Source of the DNA: Rugamonas brunnea
GTDB taxonomy: Bacteria > Pseudomonadota > Gammaproteobacteria > Burkholderiales > Burkholderiaceae_D
DNA: 64,000 nucleotides
Reading direction: 5' to 3'
NCBI RefSeq assembly: GCF_014042345.1
Contig: NZ_JACEZT010000005.1
Coordinates: forward strand, 62,001 to 126,000
Of the stretch, positions 19,810 through 36,400 are shown one piece after another. The first letter of the stretch is position 1, and each line of letters begins with the position of its first letter. Below the pieces are notes generated by a model, which did not search any database, was not told the DNA's origin, and saw only the letters and a list, made by a program, of their open reading frames with translations. A program made the position numbers and the translations under genes.

Positions 19810-19920
19810 GCGCCCACCGGAGCGCGGCAGTCCAGCGAATCCGGTAACTAAGAGGAGCCCCGCCACGGCAAGCGATTGCCACGCGGGGCGCTACTACTCA
19901 ATCCAACGATAGGAGCCATC

Positions 19921-20352
19921 ATGGCAAAGAAAATCATTGGTTTTATCAAGCTGCAAGTGCCAGCTGGTAAAGCAAACCCATCCCCACCGATCGGCCCAGC
20001 GCTGGGTCAGCGCGGTCTGAACATCATGGAATTCTGCAAGGCGTTCAACGCCCAGACCCAAGGTATGGAACCAGGCATGCCGATCCCCGTCGTGATCACC
20101 GCCTTCGCCGACAAGTCCTTCACCTTCGTGATGAAGACGCCACCCGCGACCTACCTGATCAAGAAGCACTCGGGTGTCACCAAGGGTTCGCCGAAGCCGC
20201 ACACTGACAAAGTGGGCAAACTGACCCGCGCTCAAGCGGAAGAAATCGCTAAACTGAAGACCCCGGACCTGACCGCCGCCGACATGGACGCCGCTGTGCG
20301 CACCATCGCTGGTTCCGCTCGTTCGATGGGCATCACGGTGGAGGGCCTGTAA
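19921..20352 (+). CDS. rplK: 50S ribosomal protein L11
   Basis: A 143-residue protein with the L11 signatures [20 protein letters not shown] and the C-terminal [16 protein letters not shown]. It binds 23S rRNA at the GTPase centre. The start at 19921 has AGGAG upstream; a longer frame to 19876 is not conserved. It is two bases from rplA. Confidence 0.98.
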   Translation: MAKKIIGFIKLQVPAGKANPSPPIGPALGQRGLNIMEFCKAFNAQTQGMEPGMPIPVVITAFADKSFTFVMKTPPATYLIKKHSGVTKGSPKPHTDKVGKLTRAQAEEIAKLKTPDLTAADMDAAVRTIAGSARSMGITVEGL

Positions 20353-20354
20353 TC

Positions 20355-21050
20355 ATGGCAAAACTGTCCAAGCGCGTTAAAGCAATCAAAGCCAAGGTCG
20401 ACCGCACCAAGGCCTACCCATTCGACAACGCCGTCGCCCTGATCAAGGAACTGGCCACCGCCAAGTTCAATGAATCGATCGACGTGGCCGTGCAACTGGG
20501 CGTGGATCCTAAGAAATCCGACCAGGTGGTCCGTGGTTCCGTCGTGCTGCCAGCCGGCACCGGCAAAACCGTTCGCGTGGCCGTGTTCGCCTCGGGCGAA
20601 AAGGCTGAAGCTGCCAAGGCAGCCGGCGCCGACGTCGTTGGTATGGAAGACCTGGCCGAGCGCGTCAAAGCCGGCGACATGCCTTTCGACATCGTCATCG
20701 CTTCGCCTGACACCATGCGTATCGTCGGTACCCTGGGCCAGATCCTGGGCCCACGCGGCCTGATGCCTAACCCGAAGGTTGGCACCGTGACCCCTGACGT
20801 CGCCACCGCCGTGAAGAACGCCAAGGCCGGCCAGGTGCAGTACCGTACCGACAAGTCCGGTATCATCCACGCCACCATCGGCCGCAAGTCGTTCACCGAC
20901 GCCGACCTGAAGAGCAACCTGGTTGCCCTGATCGACGCGCTGAACAAGGCCAAGCCAGCCACCAGCAAGGGCGTGTACCTGCGCAAAGTGGCGATCTCGT
21001 CGACCATGGGCGCTGGCGTCCGTGTTGACCAGGCTTCGCTGGCAGCTTAA
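20355..21050 (+). CDS. rplA: 50S ribosomal protein L1
   Basis: A 231-residue protein forming the L1 stalk and, in many bacteria, repressing translation of the rplKA m[16 protein letters not shown] is the family motif. It is two bases downstream of rplK, so the two are coupled. Confidence 0.98.
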   Translation: MAKLSKRVKAIKAKVDRTKAYPFDNAVALIKELATAKFNESIDVAVQLGVDPKKSDQVVRGSVVLPAGTGKTVRVAVFASGEKAEAAKAAGADVVGMEDLAERVKAGDMPFDIVIASPDTMRIVGTLGQILGPRGLMPNPKVGTVTPDVATAVKNAKAGQVQYRTDKSGIIHATIGRKSFTDADLKSNLVALIDALNKAKPATSKGVYLRKVAISSTMGAGVRVDQASLAA

Positions 21051-21363
21051 GTTTCAAGAATTAAGTCCCCGTGATTCACGGGGCGCATCTTTGGGCTGGC
21101 TGTGATATGTGGTTTGTATCACAGCCAGACAATCAAAGACCGTTGGGCCAACCGTGATCGCATATGCGGGAGGATAAGCAGCAAACCGGGCAACCGGGGC
21201 GCGCCCAACGCAGATGGTGTACCCGAGCAAGTTTTGTAGTCCATGCTGCGTGAATTCATCCGCTCAGTTCTGTACTTCTTAACGTCGGACGCCGTGTTCG
21301 AACCGATGCGAGGTCCCTGGCCATAGGGTCAGGTCCACCGAACATCATTTAAGGAGGTTGACC
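21051..21363 (+). promoter_or_regulatory. rplA-rplJ intergenic region with L10-type leader
   Basis: This 313-base region holds no gene. It starts with a tight hairpin (CCCCGTGA/TCACGGGG, 21067-21083). A perfect 12-bp inverted repeat with a 9-nt loop follows (21096-21107 and 21117-21128). About 200 structured bases then lead to AAGGAGG before rplJ. In bacteria this is where the L10(L12)4 complex binds its mRNA leader to control rplJL. The position fits, but I could not align it to the L10 leader model, so the exact fold is inferred. Confidence 0.55.
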
Positions 21364-21882
21364 GTGGGTCTCAATCTGAATGACAAAAAGGCCGTCGTCG
21401 CCGAAGTTTCCGCAAAAGTAGCAACTGCGCAAACCATCGTCGTGGCCGAATATCGTGGCATCCAGGTTGCTCACTTGACGCAACTTCGTGCTAAAGCGCG
21501 CGCTCAAGGCGTGTACCTGCGAGTGTTGAAAAACACCCTCGCTCGTCGCTCCGTCGAAGGCACGCAGTTCGCCAACCTGGCCGATCAAATGACCGGTCCG
21601 CTGATCTACTCGATCTCGGACGACGCCGTTGCCGCAGCTAAAGTCATCAACGACTTCGCTAAAACCAACGACAAACTGGTCATCAAGGCAGGTAACTACG
21701 CAGGCAAGCAGCTGGATCAAGCTGCCGTCGCCGCGCTGGCGAGCATTCCTAGCCGTGAAGTCCTCATCTCGCAGCTGTTGGGCGTTATGCTGGCTCCGGT
21801 GTCGGGCTTTGCACGTGGTCTGGCCGCTCTGGCGGCGAAGAAATCGGAAGGCGCTCCCGCGGAAGCGGAAGCCGCAGCGTAA
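21364..21882 (+). CDS. rplJ: 50S ribosomal protein L10
   Basis: A 172-residue protein of the ribosomal stalk base that carries L7/L12 dimers. The sequence begins with [23 protein letters not shown] at 21364 is the best start, because AAGGAGG ends six bases before it; the TTG at 21358 would sit on the ribosome site. It is followed by rplL and controlled by the leader upstream. Confidence 0.97.
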   Translation: MGLNLNDKKAVVAEVSAKVATAQTIVVAEYRGIQVAHLTQLRAKARAQGVYLRVLKNTLARRSVEGTQFANLADQMTGPLIYSISDDAVAAAKVINDFAKTNDKLVIKAGNYAGKQLDQAAVAALASIPSREVLISQLLGVMLAPVSGFARGLAALAAKKSEGAPAEAEAAA

Positions 21883-21948
21883 GCTGGCCGGTTTTTTCTC
21901 AAGTACCAACCGATGTATTAACGAATCAACAAATTATTGGAGTTTCAA

Positions 21949-22326
21949 ATGGCAATTAGCAAAGACGACATCCTGAACGCAGTGAGCGAAATGTCCGTGA
22001 TGGACCTGAACGAACTGGTCAAAGCTTTCGAAGAGAAGTTCGGCGTTTCGGCCGCTGCAATGGCTGCTCCTGCAGCTGGCGGCGCAGCCGGCGGCGCAGC
22101 TGCTGCTGAAGAGCAAACCGAGTTCAACCTGGTTCTGTCCGAAGTGGGCGCGAACAAAGTGGGCGTGATTAAAGCCGTGCGCGAAATCACCGGCCTGGGC
22201 CTGAAGGAAGCCAAAGACCTGGTCGACGGCGCACCGAAGACCGTGAAAGAAGCTCTGTCGAAAGCTGACGCTGAAGCCGCTAAGAAGAAGCTGGAAGAAG
22301 CTGGCGCCAAGGCCGACCTGAAGTAA
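21949..22326 (+). CDS. rplL: 50S ribosomal protein L7/L12
   Basis: A 125-residue acidic stalk protein. The N-terminal dimerisation part ([20 protein letters not shown]), the Ala/Gly-rich hinge (about 40-54) and the C-terminal factor-binding domain ([19 protein letters not shown]) are all present. TTGGAG precedes the ATG. Confidence 0.98.
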   Translation: MAISKDDILNAVSEMSVMDLNELVKAFEEKFGVSAAAMAAPAAGGAAGGAAAAEEQTEFNLVLSEVGANKVGVIKAVREITGLGLKEAKDLVDGAPKTVKEALSKADAEAAKKKLEEAGAKADLK

Positions 22327-22361
22327 TACTGTAGTACGGCGGCTAGTTAGCTTAGCGCCAC

Positions 22362-22413
22362 GAGCCAAAGCTGCGGATTCCCCCCTGCGAAGGGGGTAAT
22401 CCGGCTTTGGCTC
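22362..22413 (+). terminator. rplL-rpoB attenuator hairpin
   Basis: A long stem formed by GAGCCAAAGC with GCTTTGGCTC, then CGGATT/AATCCG and CCCCC/GGGGG, followed by CTTTGTCGTCTTT. It sits where other proteobacteria have a partial terminator that lowers rpoBC relative to ribosomal protein transcripts. Confidence 0.8.
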
Positions 22414-22589
22414 CTTTGTCGTCTTTGTCGTATTTGTAGCGTTTTTACTACGCTACGGAAGTACGCAGTTCATTGAATCAGCTGGAAATGGTAGAGCCTT
22501 GAGGTTTCGTCTGTGTGACACGCAGCCGACGCTGCTGAATACAAGCAAAACCTGAACTTTCTATCCTTTCTGTCACTCACGGAGTGTCC

Positions 22590-26696
<4,107 letters not shown>

Positions 26697-26724
26697 TCGA
26701 CAGCGTTCCACCTGTCTTTTGGTT

Positions 26725-26774
26725 TGAGACAGACTAAGCCCGGCGGGGAAACCCGGCCGGGCGATGGTGTCTCA
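26725..26774 (+). other. Structured rpoB-rpoC intercistronic element
   Basis: An outer TGAGAC/GTCTCA stem encloses a strong GCCCGGCGGG/CCCGGCCGGGC hairpin (about 26738-26763). It is not followed by a T-run and lies within the operon, so RNA processing or stability is more likely than termination. Confidence 0.5.
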
Positions 26775-26809
26775 GGTAATACGAAATTTAATCACCTCTG
26801 GAGTGATAC

Positions 26810-31045
<4,236 letters not shown>

Positions 31046-31066
31046 TCGCGCTTCACGGCAAACAGA

Positions 31067-31093
31067 ACGGCACCTTCGGGTGCCGTTTTTTTT
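31067..31093 (+). terminator. rho-independent terminator of the rpoBC operon
   Basis: ACGGCACC-TTCG-GGTGCCGT hairpin followed by a run of eight T. It ends the operon, so the genes to the right need their own promoters. Confidence 0.95.
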
Positions 31094-31127
31094 CGCCCAT
31101 GCACTTTGCAAAACAATACCGCGTTGA

Positions 31128-31154
31128 ATTGCACTCAGTAAATTGCACGCAGTA
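31128..31154 (+). repeat. Direct repeats upstream of the second ftsZ
   Basis: ATTGCACTCAGTA (31128-31140) and ATTGCACGCAGTA (31142-31154) differ at one base and lie on one face of the helix at a 14-base period. They are a possible regulator site. Confidence 0.5.
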
Positions 31155-31290
31155 TTACAAATGCTTGCGAATGAAACTTTTATTCACTGTATCGTGCGCG
31201 CCTCAGCCATTAGGCTAATGGATTCGATATTTGGCCAGCACCGCCGGATGGCCCGGCTGGCCGGGCGTAATCCATCAAAAGGAGTCTTCT

Positions 31291-32385
31291 TTGTTAGAGC
31301 ATAAACATACCCAACCCGAGACGGTGATTAAAGTCATCGGCATTGGCGGTGCGGGCGGCAATACGGTGAATCACATGGCGTCCACCGGAGTGGCGTCGTT
31401 CGAATTCATTTGCGCGAATACTGATGCGCAGGCGCTGTCGATTGCCCGCGTCGAAAAACGGATACAGCTTGGCGAGAGCGGCCTGGGCGCCGGCAGCGAC
31501 CCGATTGTCGGCCGCGAAAATGCGCTGCGCGAGCGCACCGTGATCGCCGACGCGCTCAAGGGCGCCAACATGGTGTTCCTCACCGCCGGCATGGGCGGCG
31601 GCACCGGCACCGGCGCGGCGCCGGTGGTGGCCGAAGTGGCGCGCGAAATGGGCATTTTGACGGTCGGCGTCGTCTCGAAGCCGTTTGACTTCGAAGGCCC
31701 GCGCCGCATGCGGGTGGCGGAGGAGGGCATTGCGATGCTGGCGAAATGCGTCGATTCGCTCGTCATCGTCCTCAACAGCCGCCTGGAGGAAGTGCTGGGC
31801 GACGATATCACGCAGAAGCAGGCGTTCGCCGCCGCCGACGAGGTGTTGAGCAAGGCCGTGGCGGGCATCGCGGAAATCATCACCGTGCCCGGCATGATCA
31901 ACGTCGACTTCGAGGACGTGCGCACGGTCATGCGCCAGACCGGCATCGCGATGATGGGTTCCGCCCAGCACAGCGGGGACGACCGGGCCACCAAGGCGGC
32001 CGAGGAAGCCATCGCCTGCCCGCTGCTCGATGGCTCCAACTTGCAGGCCGCGCGTGGCTTGCTCGTCAACATCACCGCCTCCGAGGAAACCCTGAAACTG
32101 CGCGAAACCAAACAGGTGATGAACGTGATCTGCGCGCAGGTTGGCGACGACGCCATCATCAAATTCGGCGCCGTCTTCGACGAGACGCTGGGCGACGCCA
32201 TGCGCGTGACCGTGGTCGCCACCGGCTTGAACCGGCCCAGCGACTTCGCGACCGGTGCGCGGCGCTCGCCGGTGTCGCGCTTGACGCCGGGTGGGCACAT
32301 GGGGCCGGGTTCCTCCAGCCTGCTGCGGGGCGGTGCGGTGAGGGAGGCGTTGCCACAAGCGATGCTGCGCCAGAGCGCTTCCTAG
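31291..32385 (+). CDS. FtsZ paralogue with short, degenerate tail
   Basis: A 364-residue tubulin-family GTPase. The nucleotide-binding parts are intact: GIGGAGGNTVNHM, NTDAQAL and GGGTGTG (102-108). The T7 loop NVDFEDV (N204, D206, D209) needed for GTP hydrolysis is also intact. After about residue 317 only some 47 residues follow. The end, LPQAMLRQSAS, only faintly resembles the FtsZ tail peptide that binds FtsA and ZipA. Translation likely starts at TTG 31291, six bases after AAAAGGAG; the upstream TTG at 31231 lacks a ribosome site. The housekeeping ftsZ normally sits in the division/cell-wall cluster, so this is inferred to be a second copy. Function unknown. Confidence 0.9.
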   Translation: MLEHKHTQPETVIKVIGIGGAGGNTVNHMASTGVASFEFICANTDAQALSIARVEKRIQLGESGLGAGSDPIVGRENALRERTVIADALKGANMVFLTAGMGGGTGTGAAPVVAEVAREMGILTVGVVSKPFDFEGPRRMRVAEEGIAMLAKCVDSLVIVLNSRLEEVLGDDITQKQAFAAADEVLSKAVAGIAEIITVPGMINVDFEDVRTVMRQTGIAMMGSAQHSGDDRATKAAEEAIACPLLDGSNLQAARGLLVNITASEETLKLRETKQVMNVICAQVGDDAIIKFGAVFDETLGDAMRVTVVATGLNRPSDFATGARRSPVSRLTPGGHMGPGSSSLLRGGAVREALPQAMLRQSAS

Positions 32386-32474
32386 CCCGCCCGTTTCGCA
32401 GGCTGCACATGTGGCAAGGGCGCAATCGCGGTGCATGGATTACATGTCTGTCGTGCCAGAAACTGGTATATCCA

Positions 32475-32483
32475 TGCTAAGAT
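32475..32483 (+). promoter_or_regulatory. Extended -10 promoter giving a leaderless transcript
   Basis: TGCTAAGAT is an extended -10 (TGn plus TAAGAT) ending seven bases before the ATG at 32491. No -35 and no Shine-Dalgarno is visible, so the mRNA would begin at or beside the start codon. Confidence 0.5.
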
Positions 32484-32490
32484 TTGGCGC

Positions 32491-33150
32491 ATGATCGCCC
32501 AAGCCCTCTTCACACCCGCCCAGCAAAAGCTGCTGGGATTGCTGTTTGTGCGCGTCAACGACGGTTTCCACCTGAACGAGATCATGCGGCTGACGGGCTT
32601 GGGCAGCGCCTCGGCCCAGCGCGAGCTGAAGCGCCTGAACGATGCCGGTCTGATCCTCTCCGAGCGGATCGGCAATGTGCGGCGGTTCAGGCCGAACAAG
32701 GAGTCGCCGGTCTACGAGGAATTGAGTAGCCTGGTCAAAAAGAGCTTCGGCCTGGTCAGCGTGCTGCGCGCGGCGCTGGTGCCGCTGCAACGGGTGTTGA
32801 ATGTCGCATTTGTGTATGGCGCCACCGCCAAAGAGCAGGAAGCGCTGGATACGCCGGTCGAATTGTTATTGATCGGTGATAACACCAGTTACGGCGAATT
32901 GTTATCGCGCTTGCCGGTGGCCGAGCGCTTATTACGCCGTAAGATTAATCCCAATCTTTATTCCGTCCCCGATTTCCGCCGCCGCTTGCGCGAGCAGCAA
33001 AGTTTTATTATTCAGGTCCTGCGGGATAAGAAATTATTCGTGCTCGGCGATGAAGCCGATTTGGACAAGATAATACTGGGTGATATGGGAATGGAGGCGA
33101 ACGCGCAATGGCGTCAGTTTCAACATATAAACCCGCCACCTGGTGGATAA
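32491..33150 (+). CDS. Winged-helix protein with degenerate nucleotidyltransferase domain
   Basis: A 219-residue protein. Residues 1-75 form an ArsR-like winged helix (LNEIMRLTGLGSASAQRELK is the recognition region, then GLILSERIGNVRRF as the wing). Residues about 100-195 look like a minimal nucleotidyltransferase (MNT) fold. The usual GS...SDID signature reads Y109-G110-A111 and T121-P122-V123-E124, so the serine and one metal-binding aspartate are gone and the other is glutamate. It is probably a DNA-binding regulator with a ligand-sensing, non-catalytic domain. The second half is AT-richer and uses TTA and ATA codons that are rare around it. It lies 105 bases after the FtsZ paralogue. Confidence 0.8.
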   Translation: MIAQALFTPAQQKLLGLLFVRVNDGFHLNEIMRLTGLGSASAQRELKRLNDAGLILSERIGNVRRFRPNKESPVYEELSSLVKKSFGLVSVLRAALVPLQRVLNVAFVYGATAKEQEALDTPVELLLIGDNTSYGELLSRLPVAERLLRRKINPNLYSVPDFRRRLREQQSFIIQVLRDKKLFVLGDEADLDKIILGDMGMEANAQWRQFQHINPPPGG

Positions 33151-33163
33151 ATAGCGGCTGGAA

Positions 33164-33205
33164 TAAAAAAACGGGAACGGCGCCCTGGCGGATGCCGTTC
33201 CCGTT
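33164..33205 (-). terminator. Terminator of the DUF885 gene
   Basis: Perfect 12-bp arms AACGGGAACGGC and GCCGTTCCCGTT (33170-33181 and 33194-33205). On the minus strand the stem is followed by a run of seven T. Confidence 0.88.
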
Positions 33206-33221
33206 GCGCAATGAAAACTGA

Positions 33222-35075
33222 TTATTGCGCCTGTTTTTGCGCCTCTTTCTGGCTGGCGATCCAGTTGTCGATCTTCTGTTCCAGCAGGGCCAGCGGCAGC
33301 GTGCCGTCGCCCAGCACGGCTTCATGGAACTTCGGCAGGCTGAACTTGTCGCCCAGCGCGGCGGCCGCGCGCTGGCGCAGCTCGACGATCTTCAGCATGC
33401 CGATCCGGTAACCGAGCGCCTGCGCCGGCCACGCCATGTAGCGCTCCGTCTCGCTCTTGGCCACTTCATCGTAACCGAGCGTATCGTGCATGTACTGGAT
33501 GCTTTGTTCGCGCGTCCAGCCCTTGGCGTGCATGCCCGTGTCCACCACCAGGCGCACGGCGCGCAGCAGCGCGTCGTTCAGGTGGCCGAAGTACTGGGCC
33601 GGGTCGTCGAACAAGCCCATTTCCTTGCCCAGCGTTTCCGCGTACAGGGCCCAGCCTTCCGTGTAGGCATTGTTGCCGCCGTACTTGCGGAAGTCCGGCA
33701 AGTTCAGTTCCTGCATCAGGGCGATGTGGAAGTGGTGGCCGGGCTTGCCTTCGTGCAGGAACAGCGTCGTCATGCCCGTGCTGCCGTACTTGGTCGGGTC
33801 GTTGACGACGGACCAGAACACGCCCGGACGGGAACCGTCGCCGGCCGGCGCGGTGTAGTGGTCGGAGGCCGTGGCGCGGCTCAGTTCCGGCTCCAACCGC
33901 AGGTCCAGCTTGGCCTTGGGCACCAGCGTGAACAGTTGCGGCAGCTTGGTGTCGAGCACGTCGTTGAGCTTGTGGTAGACGGCCTGGACTTCCTCTTCCG
34001 TCTTGAACGGGCGGAACTTGTCCTGCTGCGCCACCCACACGGGCAGGCCGGAAGCGGGGCCGGTATAGCCCAGTTTCGGACCCAGCAGTTCGAACTCATG
34101 CTGGATGGTCGCCACTTCACGCAAGCCGATCGCGTGGATTTGCTCGGGGTTGAGCGACGTTGTCGTCTGGTTGGCGACACGGGCCTGGTACCAGGCCATG
34201 CCGTCCGGCAGCTTGCCGAGGCCGGTCGTGGTGCGGCAGGCCGGAATGTATTCCTTCTCCAGGAAGGTGGCCAGGCGGGCCAGGGCCGGCATCACCTTGT
34301 CGGCGACCGTGCTGCGGTAAGCGGCCGTCAGGCGCTGCTTGTCGGCGTCGGAGAACGTGGCCGGCAGCTTGGTGATGGGCGTGTAATAGATGTTCGTTTC
34401 CGGCGTGGCGCTCACCAGTTTCTGGAACTGGGGCAGGGCCGACACCATGATGGCGCGCGGCTGGGTCACGCCCTTGCGCATGCCTTCGCGCATGTTGGCG
34501 ATGGCCTGATCGATCCAGGCCGGTAGTTGGGACACCCGGCTCAGGTAGGCGTCATATTGCGCCACGGTGCCGATCGGCTGCGATGCCTCGCCGCCCGCAT
34601 AGTTGGCCAGCATCACGGGCACGCTGTCCATCTGGTTGATCGGCAGCAAGTGCTCGGGGAAGCGCTCCATCGCCAGCAAGCCGTGCAGCTCAAAGGCGAG
34701 GATGTCGTAGTTGATGCGGTCGCCGCGGTCCAGCTGCGCGCGCGGGATGGCGGCCAGTTGCTTGCTGTACTGGCGGTACAGCGCGAACTGCTTGGCGCGG
34801 TTGGCCGGCGCGATGCTCAGGCCCAGCTGGTCATCGAAGCGGTTGTCGCCGTTTTCTGTCGCGCCGATCGGCTCGAAGCGGGCCGTGGCTTGGTAATAGG
34901 TGTCGGCCAGGGCCAGCAATTGCTTGTGGACGGCAGCCGGGGTGGCGGCGGGGATGGCCTGGGTGGCTTGCACGGCCGGGGTAGCGGCGTGGTCGGCGGC
35001 ATGGCTCAGCGGTGCGCAGGCCAGGGCCACGGCGGCGGCCAGGGGAGCAAGCATGAAGCGGAGGTGTTGCGTCAT
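33222..35075 (-). CDS. DUF885-family secreted hydrolase
   Basis: A 617-residue protein with a signal peptide (MTQHLRFMLAPLAAAVALAC..., an alanine-rich core ending near LSHAA). The family motif HEGKPGHHFH and the later YTEGWALYAETLGKEMG are present, arranged like a zinc-metallopeptidase HExxH-type site. Activity in the family is poorly defined, with peptidase action suspected. The cysteine at about residue 20 could make it a lipoprotein, but the spacing is not a clear lipobox. It ends at a strong terminator and stands alone. Confidence 0.88.
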   Translation of the reverse strand: MTQHLRFMLAPLAAAVALACAPLSHAADHAATPAVQATQAIPAATPAAVHKQLLALADTYYQATARFEPIGATENGDNRFDDQLGLSIAPANRAKQFALYRQYSKQLAAIPRAQLDRGDRINYDILAFELHGLLAMERFPEHLLPINQMDSVPVMLANYAGGEASQPIGTVAQYDAYLSRVSQLPAWIDQAIANMREGMRKGVTQPRAIMVSALPQFQKLVSATPETNIYYTPITKLPATFSDADKQRLTAAYRSTVADKVMPALARLATFLEKEYIPACRTTTGLGKLPDGMAWYQARVANQTTTSLNPEQIHAIGLREVATIQHEFELLGPKLGYTGPASGLPVWVAQQDKFRPFKTEEEVQAVYHKLNDVLDTKLPQLFTLVPKAKLDLRLEPELSRATASDHYTAPAGDGSRPGVFWSVVNDPTKYGSTGMTTLFLHEGKPGHHFHIALMQELNLPDFRKYGGNNAYTEGWALYAETLGKEMGLFDDPAQYFGHLNDALLRAVRLVVDTGMHAKGWTREQSIQYMHDTLGYDEVAKSETERYMAWPAQALGYRIGMLKIVELRQRAAAALGDKFSLPKFHEAVLGDGTLPLALLEQKIDNWIASQKEAQKQAQ

Positions 35076-35170
35076 AGTCGTTTCCTGATCTGAATTGTCG
35101 GGGATAGGTCAAAACGGCGCTAAGCATACGCCATCGTGTCCCGCCTGCCCAACAATTTATGGAACGACGC

Positions 35171-36334
35171 TCAGGCCGCCTCGCGCGCGAAGCGGCTCTC
35201 GTAGAGCGCGGCGACCAGGTCCGATTGCGTGACGATGCCGGCAAATCGCTCCTCTTCGTCGACGATAGGGATGTGATGGAAGCCGACATCGGCCATCAGC
35301 GGTACCAGATCGACGATGGGCGTGTCCAGCCGCGCCGTGACGGGCTTGCTGCGCATGATCTGGCCCACCACTTCCGCTTTTTCCGTATGGGTCAGGCCGC
35401 TGGGGCGCAGGAACTGGCGCAGGCGCTGGCGCACGCCGCGATAGTCGTCGAGACCGCCATGTTCGAGGAAATCACCCTGGGTCACGATGCCGATCACGCG
35501 CCGCGCCCGGTTCAGCACGGGCAGCGAGGCCACCTTGTGGCCGCGCATGTCGCGCCAGGCCTGGTCCAGTCCCGTGCCGAACTCGGCCGTGATGACGTCC
35601 TTCGACATGATGTCGGCGCAGCTGATGATGCCGAAGCGGCGCTGGTAAGCCCGTTGCTCCGTCTGCAGGAACAGCGCTTCCAGGTCGTCGCGGCTCACGT
35701 CCAGCACCTGGTTGTATTCGCGCAGCACGGCGTCCAGGTCTTCCGGCGCGAAGCCCAGGCGCGAGGTGGGCACGGCGTCGGCGGTGGCGTGCGGATGGGG
35801 ATGCGGGGTCTGCTGCGTGTGCGGGTAGCGGCGTCCGGTCAGGTTGTTGTAGAGCACAGCCGCACTGACCAGCACGACGCAGTTGAACAGCACCGTCACC
35901 AGCGGGAAATGGAAACCGGCGCCCAGCACGGCCGGGCCGCCGATCACGGTCGTCAGGGCCACGGCGCCGCCCGGCGGATGCAGGCAGCGCAGTGCGAACA
36001 TGGCGGCGATGGCCAGGCAGCCGGCCAGCGCGGCCACCGGCACGCTGGCGCCCAGCCAGTGCACGCAGGCTACCCCGACCAGGCCGGAGATGACATTGCC
36101 GCCGATCACCGACCACGGCTGGGCCAGCGGGCTGGCCGGCAAGGCGAACAGCAGCACGGCCGAGGCGCCCATCGGGGCCACGAAGAACAGGCTGATGCCG
36201 TCGCGGGCCAGGATGACATGGCCGACCAGTCCGGTCAGCAGCAGGCCGGCCGCCGCGCCCGCGCACGCGCGCAGGCGCTCGCTACGGCTGGCCGTGTTGG
36301 GGGCAGGCAGCCAACGTTCGAAAAAGGCAAACAT
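35171..36334 (-). CDS. HPP-family membrane protein with CBS pair
   Basis: A 387-residue protein. The N-terminal half has four to five hydrophobic segments and the HPP signature CLHPPGGAVALT. The C-terminal half has two CBS motifs (around MSKDVITAEFGTGLDQAWRD with GIVTQGDFLEHGG, and MRSKPVTARLDTPIVDLVPL with GIVTQSDLVAALYES). HPP proteins of plants and cyanobacteria transport nitrite; CBS domains bind adenosine nucleotides. A nucleotide-regulated transporter is a fair inference, with the substrate uncertain here. Confidence 0.88.
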   Translation of the reverse strand: MFAFFERWLPAPNTASRSERLRACAGAAAGLLLTGLVGHVILARDGISLFFVAPMGASAVLLFALPASPLAQPWSVIGGNVISGLVGVACVHWLGASVPVAALAGCLAIAAMFALRCLHPPGGAVALTTVIGGPAVLGAGFHFPLVTVLFNCVVLVSAAVLYNNLTGRRYPHTQQTPHPHPHATADAVPTSRLGFAPEDLDAVLREYNQVLDVSRDDLEALFLQTEQRAYQRRFGIISCADIMSKDVITAEFGTGLDQAWRDMRGHKVASLPVLNRARRVIGIVTQGDFLEHGGLDDYRGVRQRLRQFLRPSGLTHTEKAEVVGQIMRSKPVTARLDTPIVDLVPLMADVGFHHIPIVDEEERFAGIVTQSDLVAALYESRFAREAA

Positions 36335-36400
36335 ATTGTCAGGTGAAAATCGGGGAGTCGGACATTATCCCACGATGCGCCTCAGTGCGCTTCGGTGCGC

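Noticed and set aside
26725-26774. Terminator ending transcription after rpoB
   Set aside because: No T-run follows, and rpoC must be co-transcribed; treated as an RNA structure instead.
31231-31290. Upstream TTG start for the FtsZ paralogue
   Set aside because: No Shine-Dalgarno, and the added residues do not resemble FtsZ. AAAAGGAG before TTG 31291 decides the start.
31094-33221. Prophage or integrative element after rpoC
   Set aside because: No integrase, attachment-site repeats or tRNA edge is visible; only two genes are out of the usual order.
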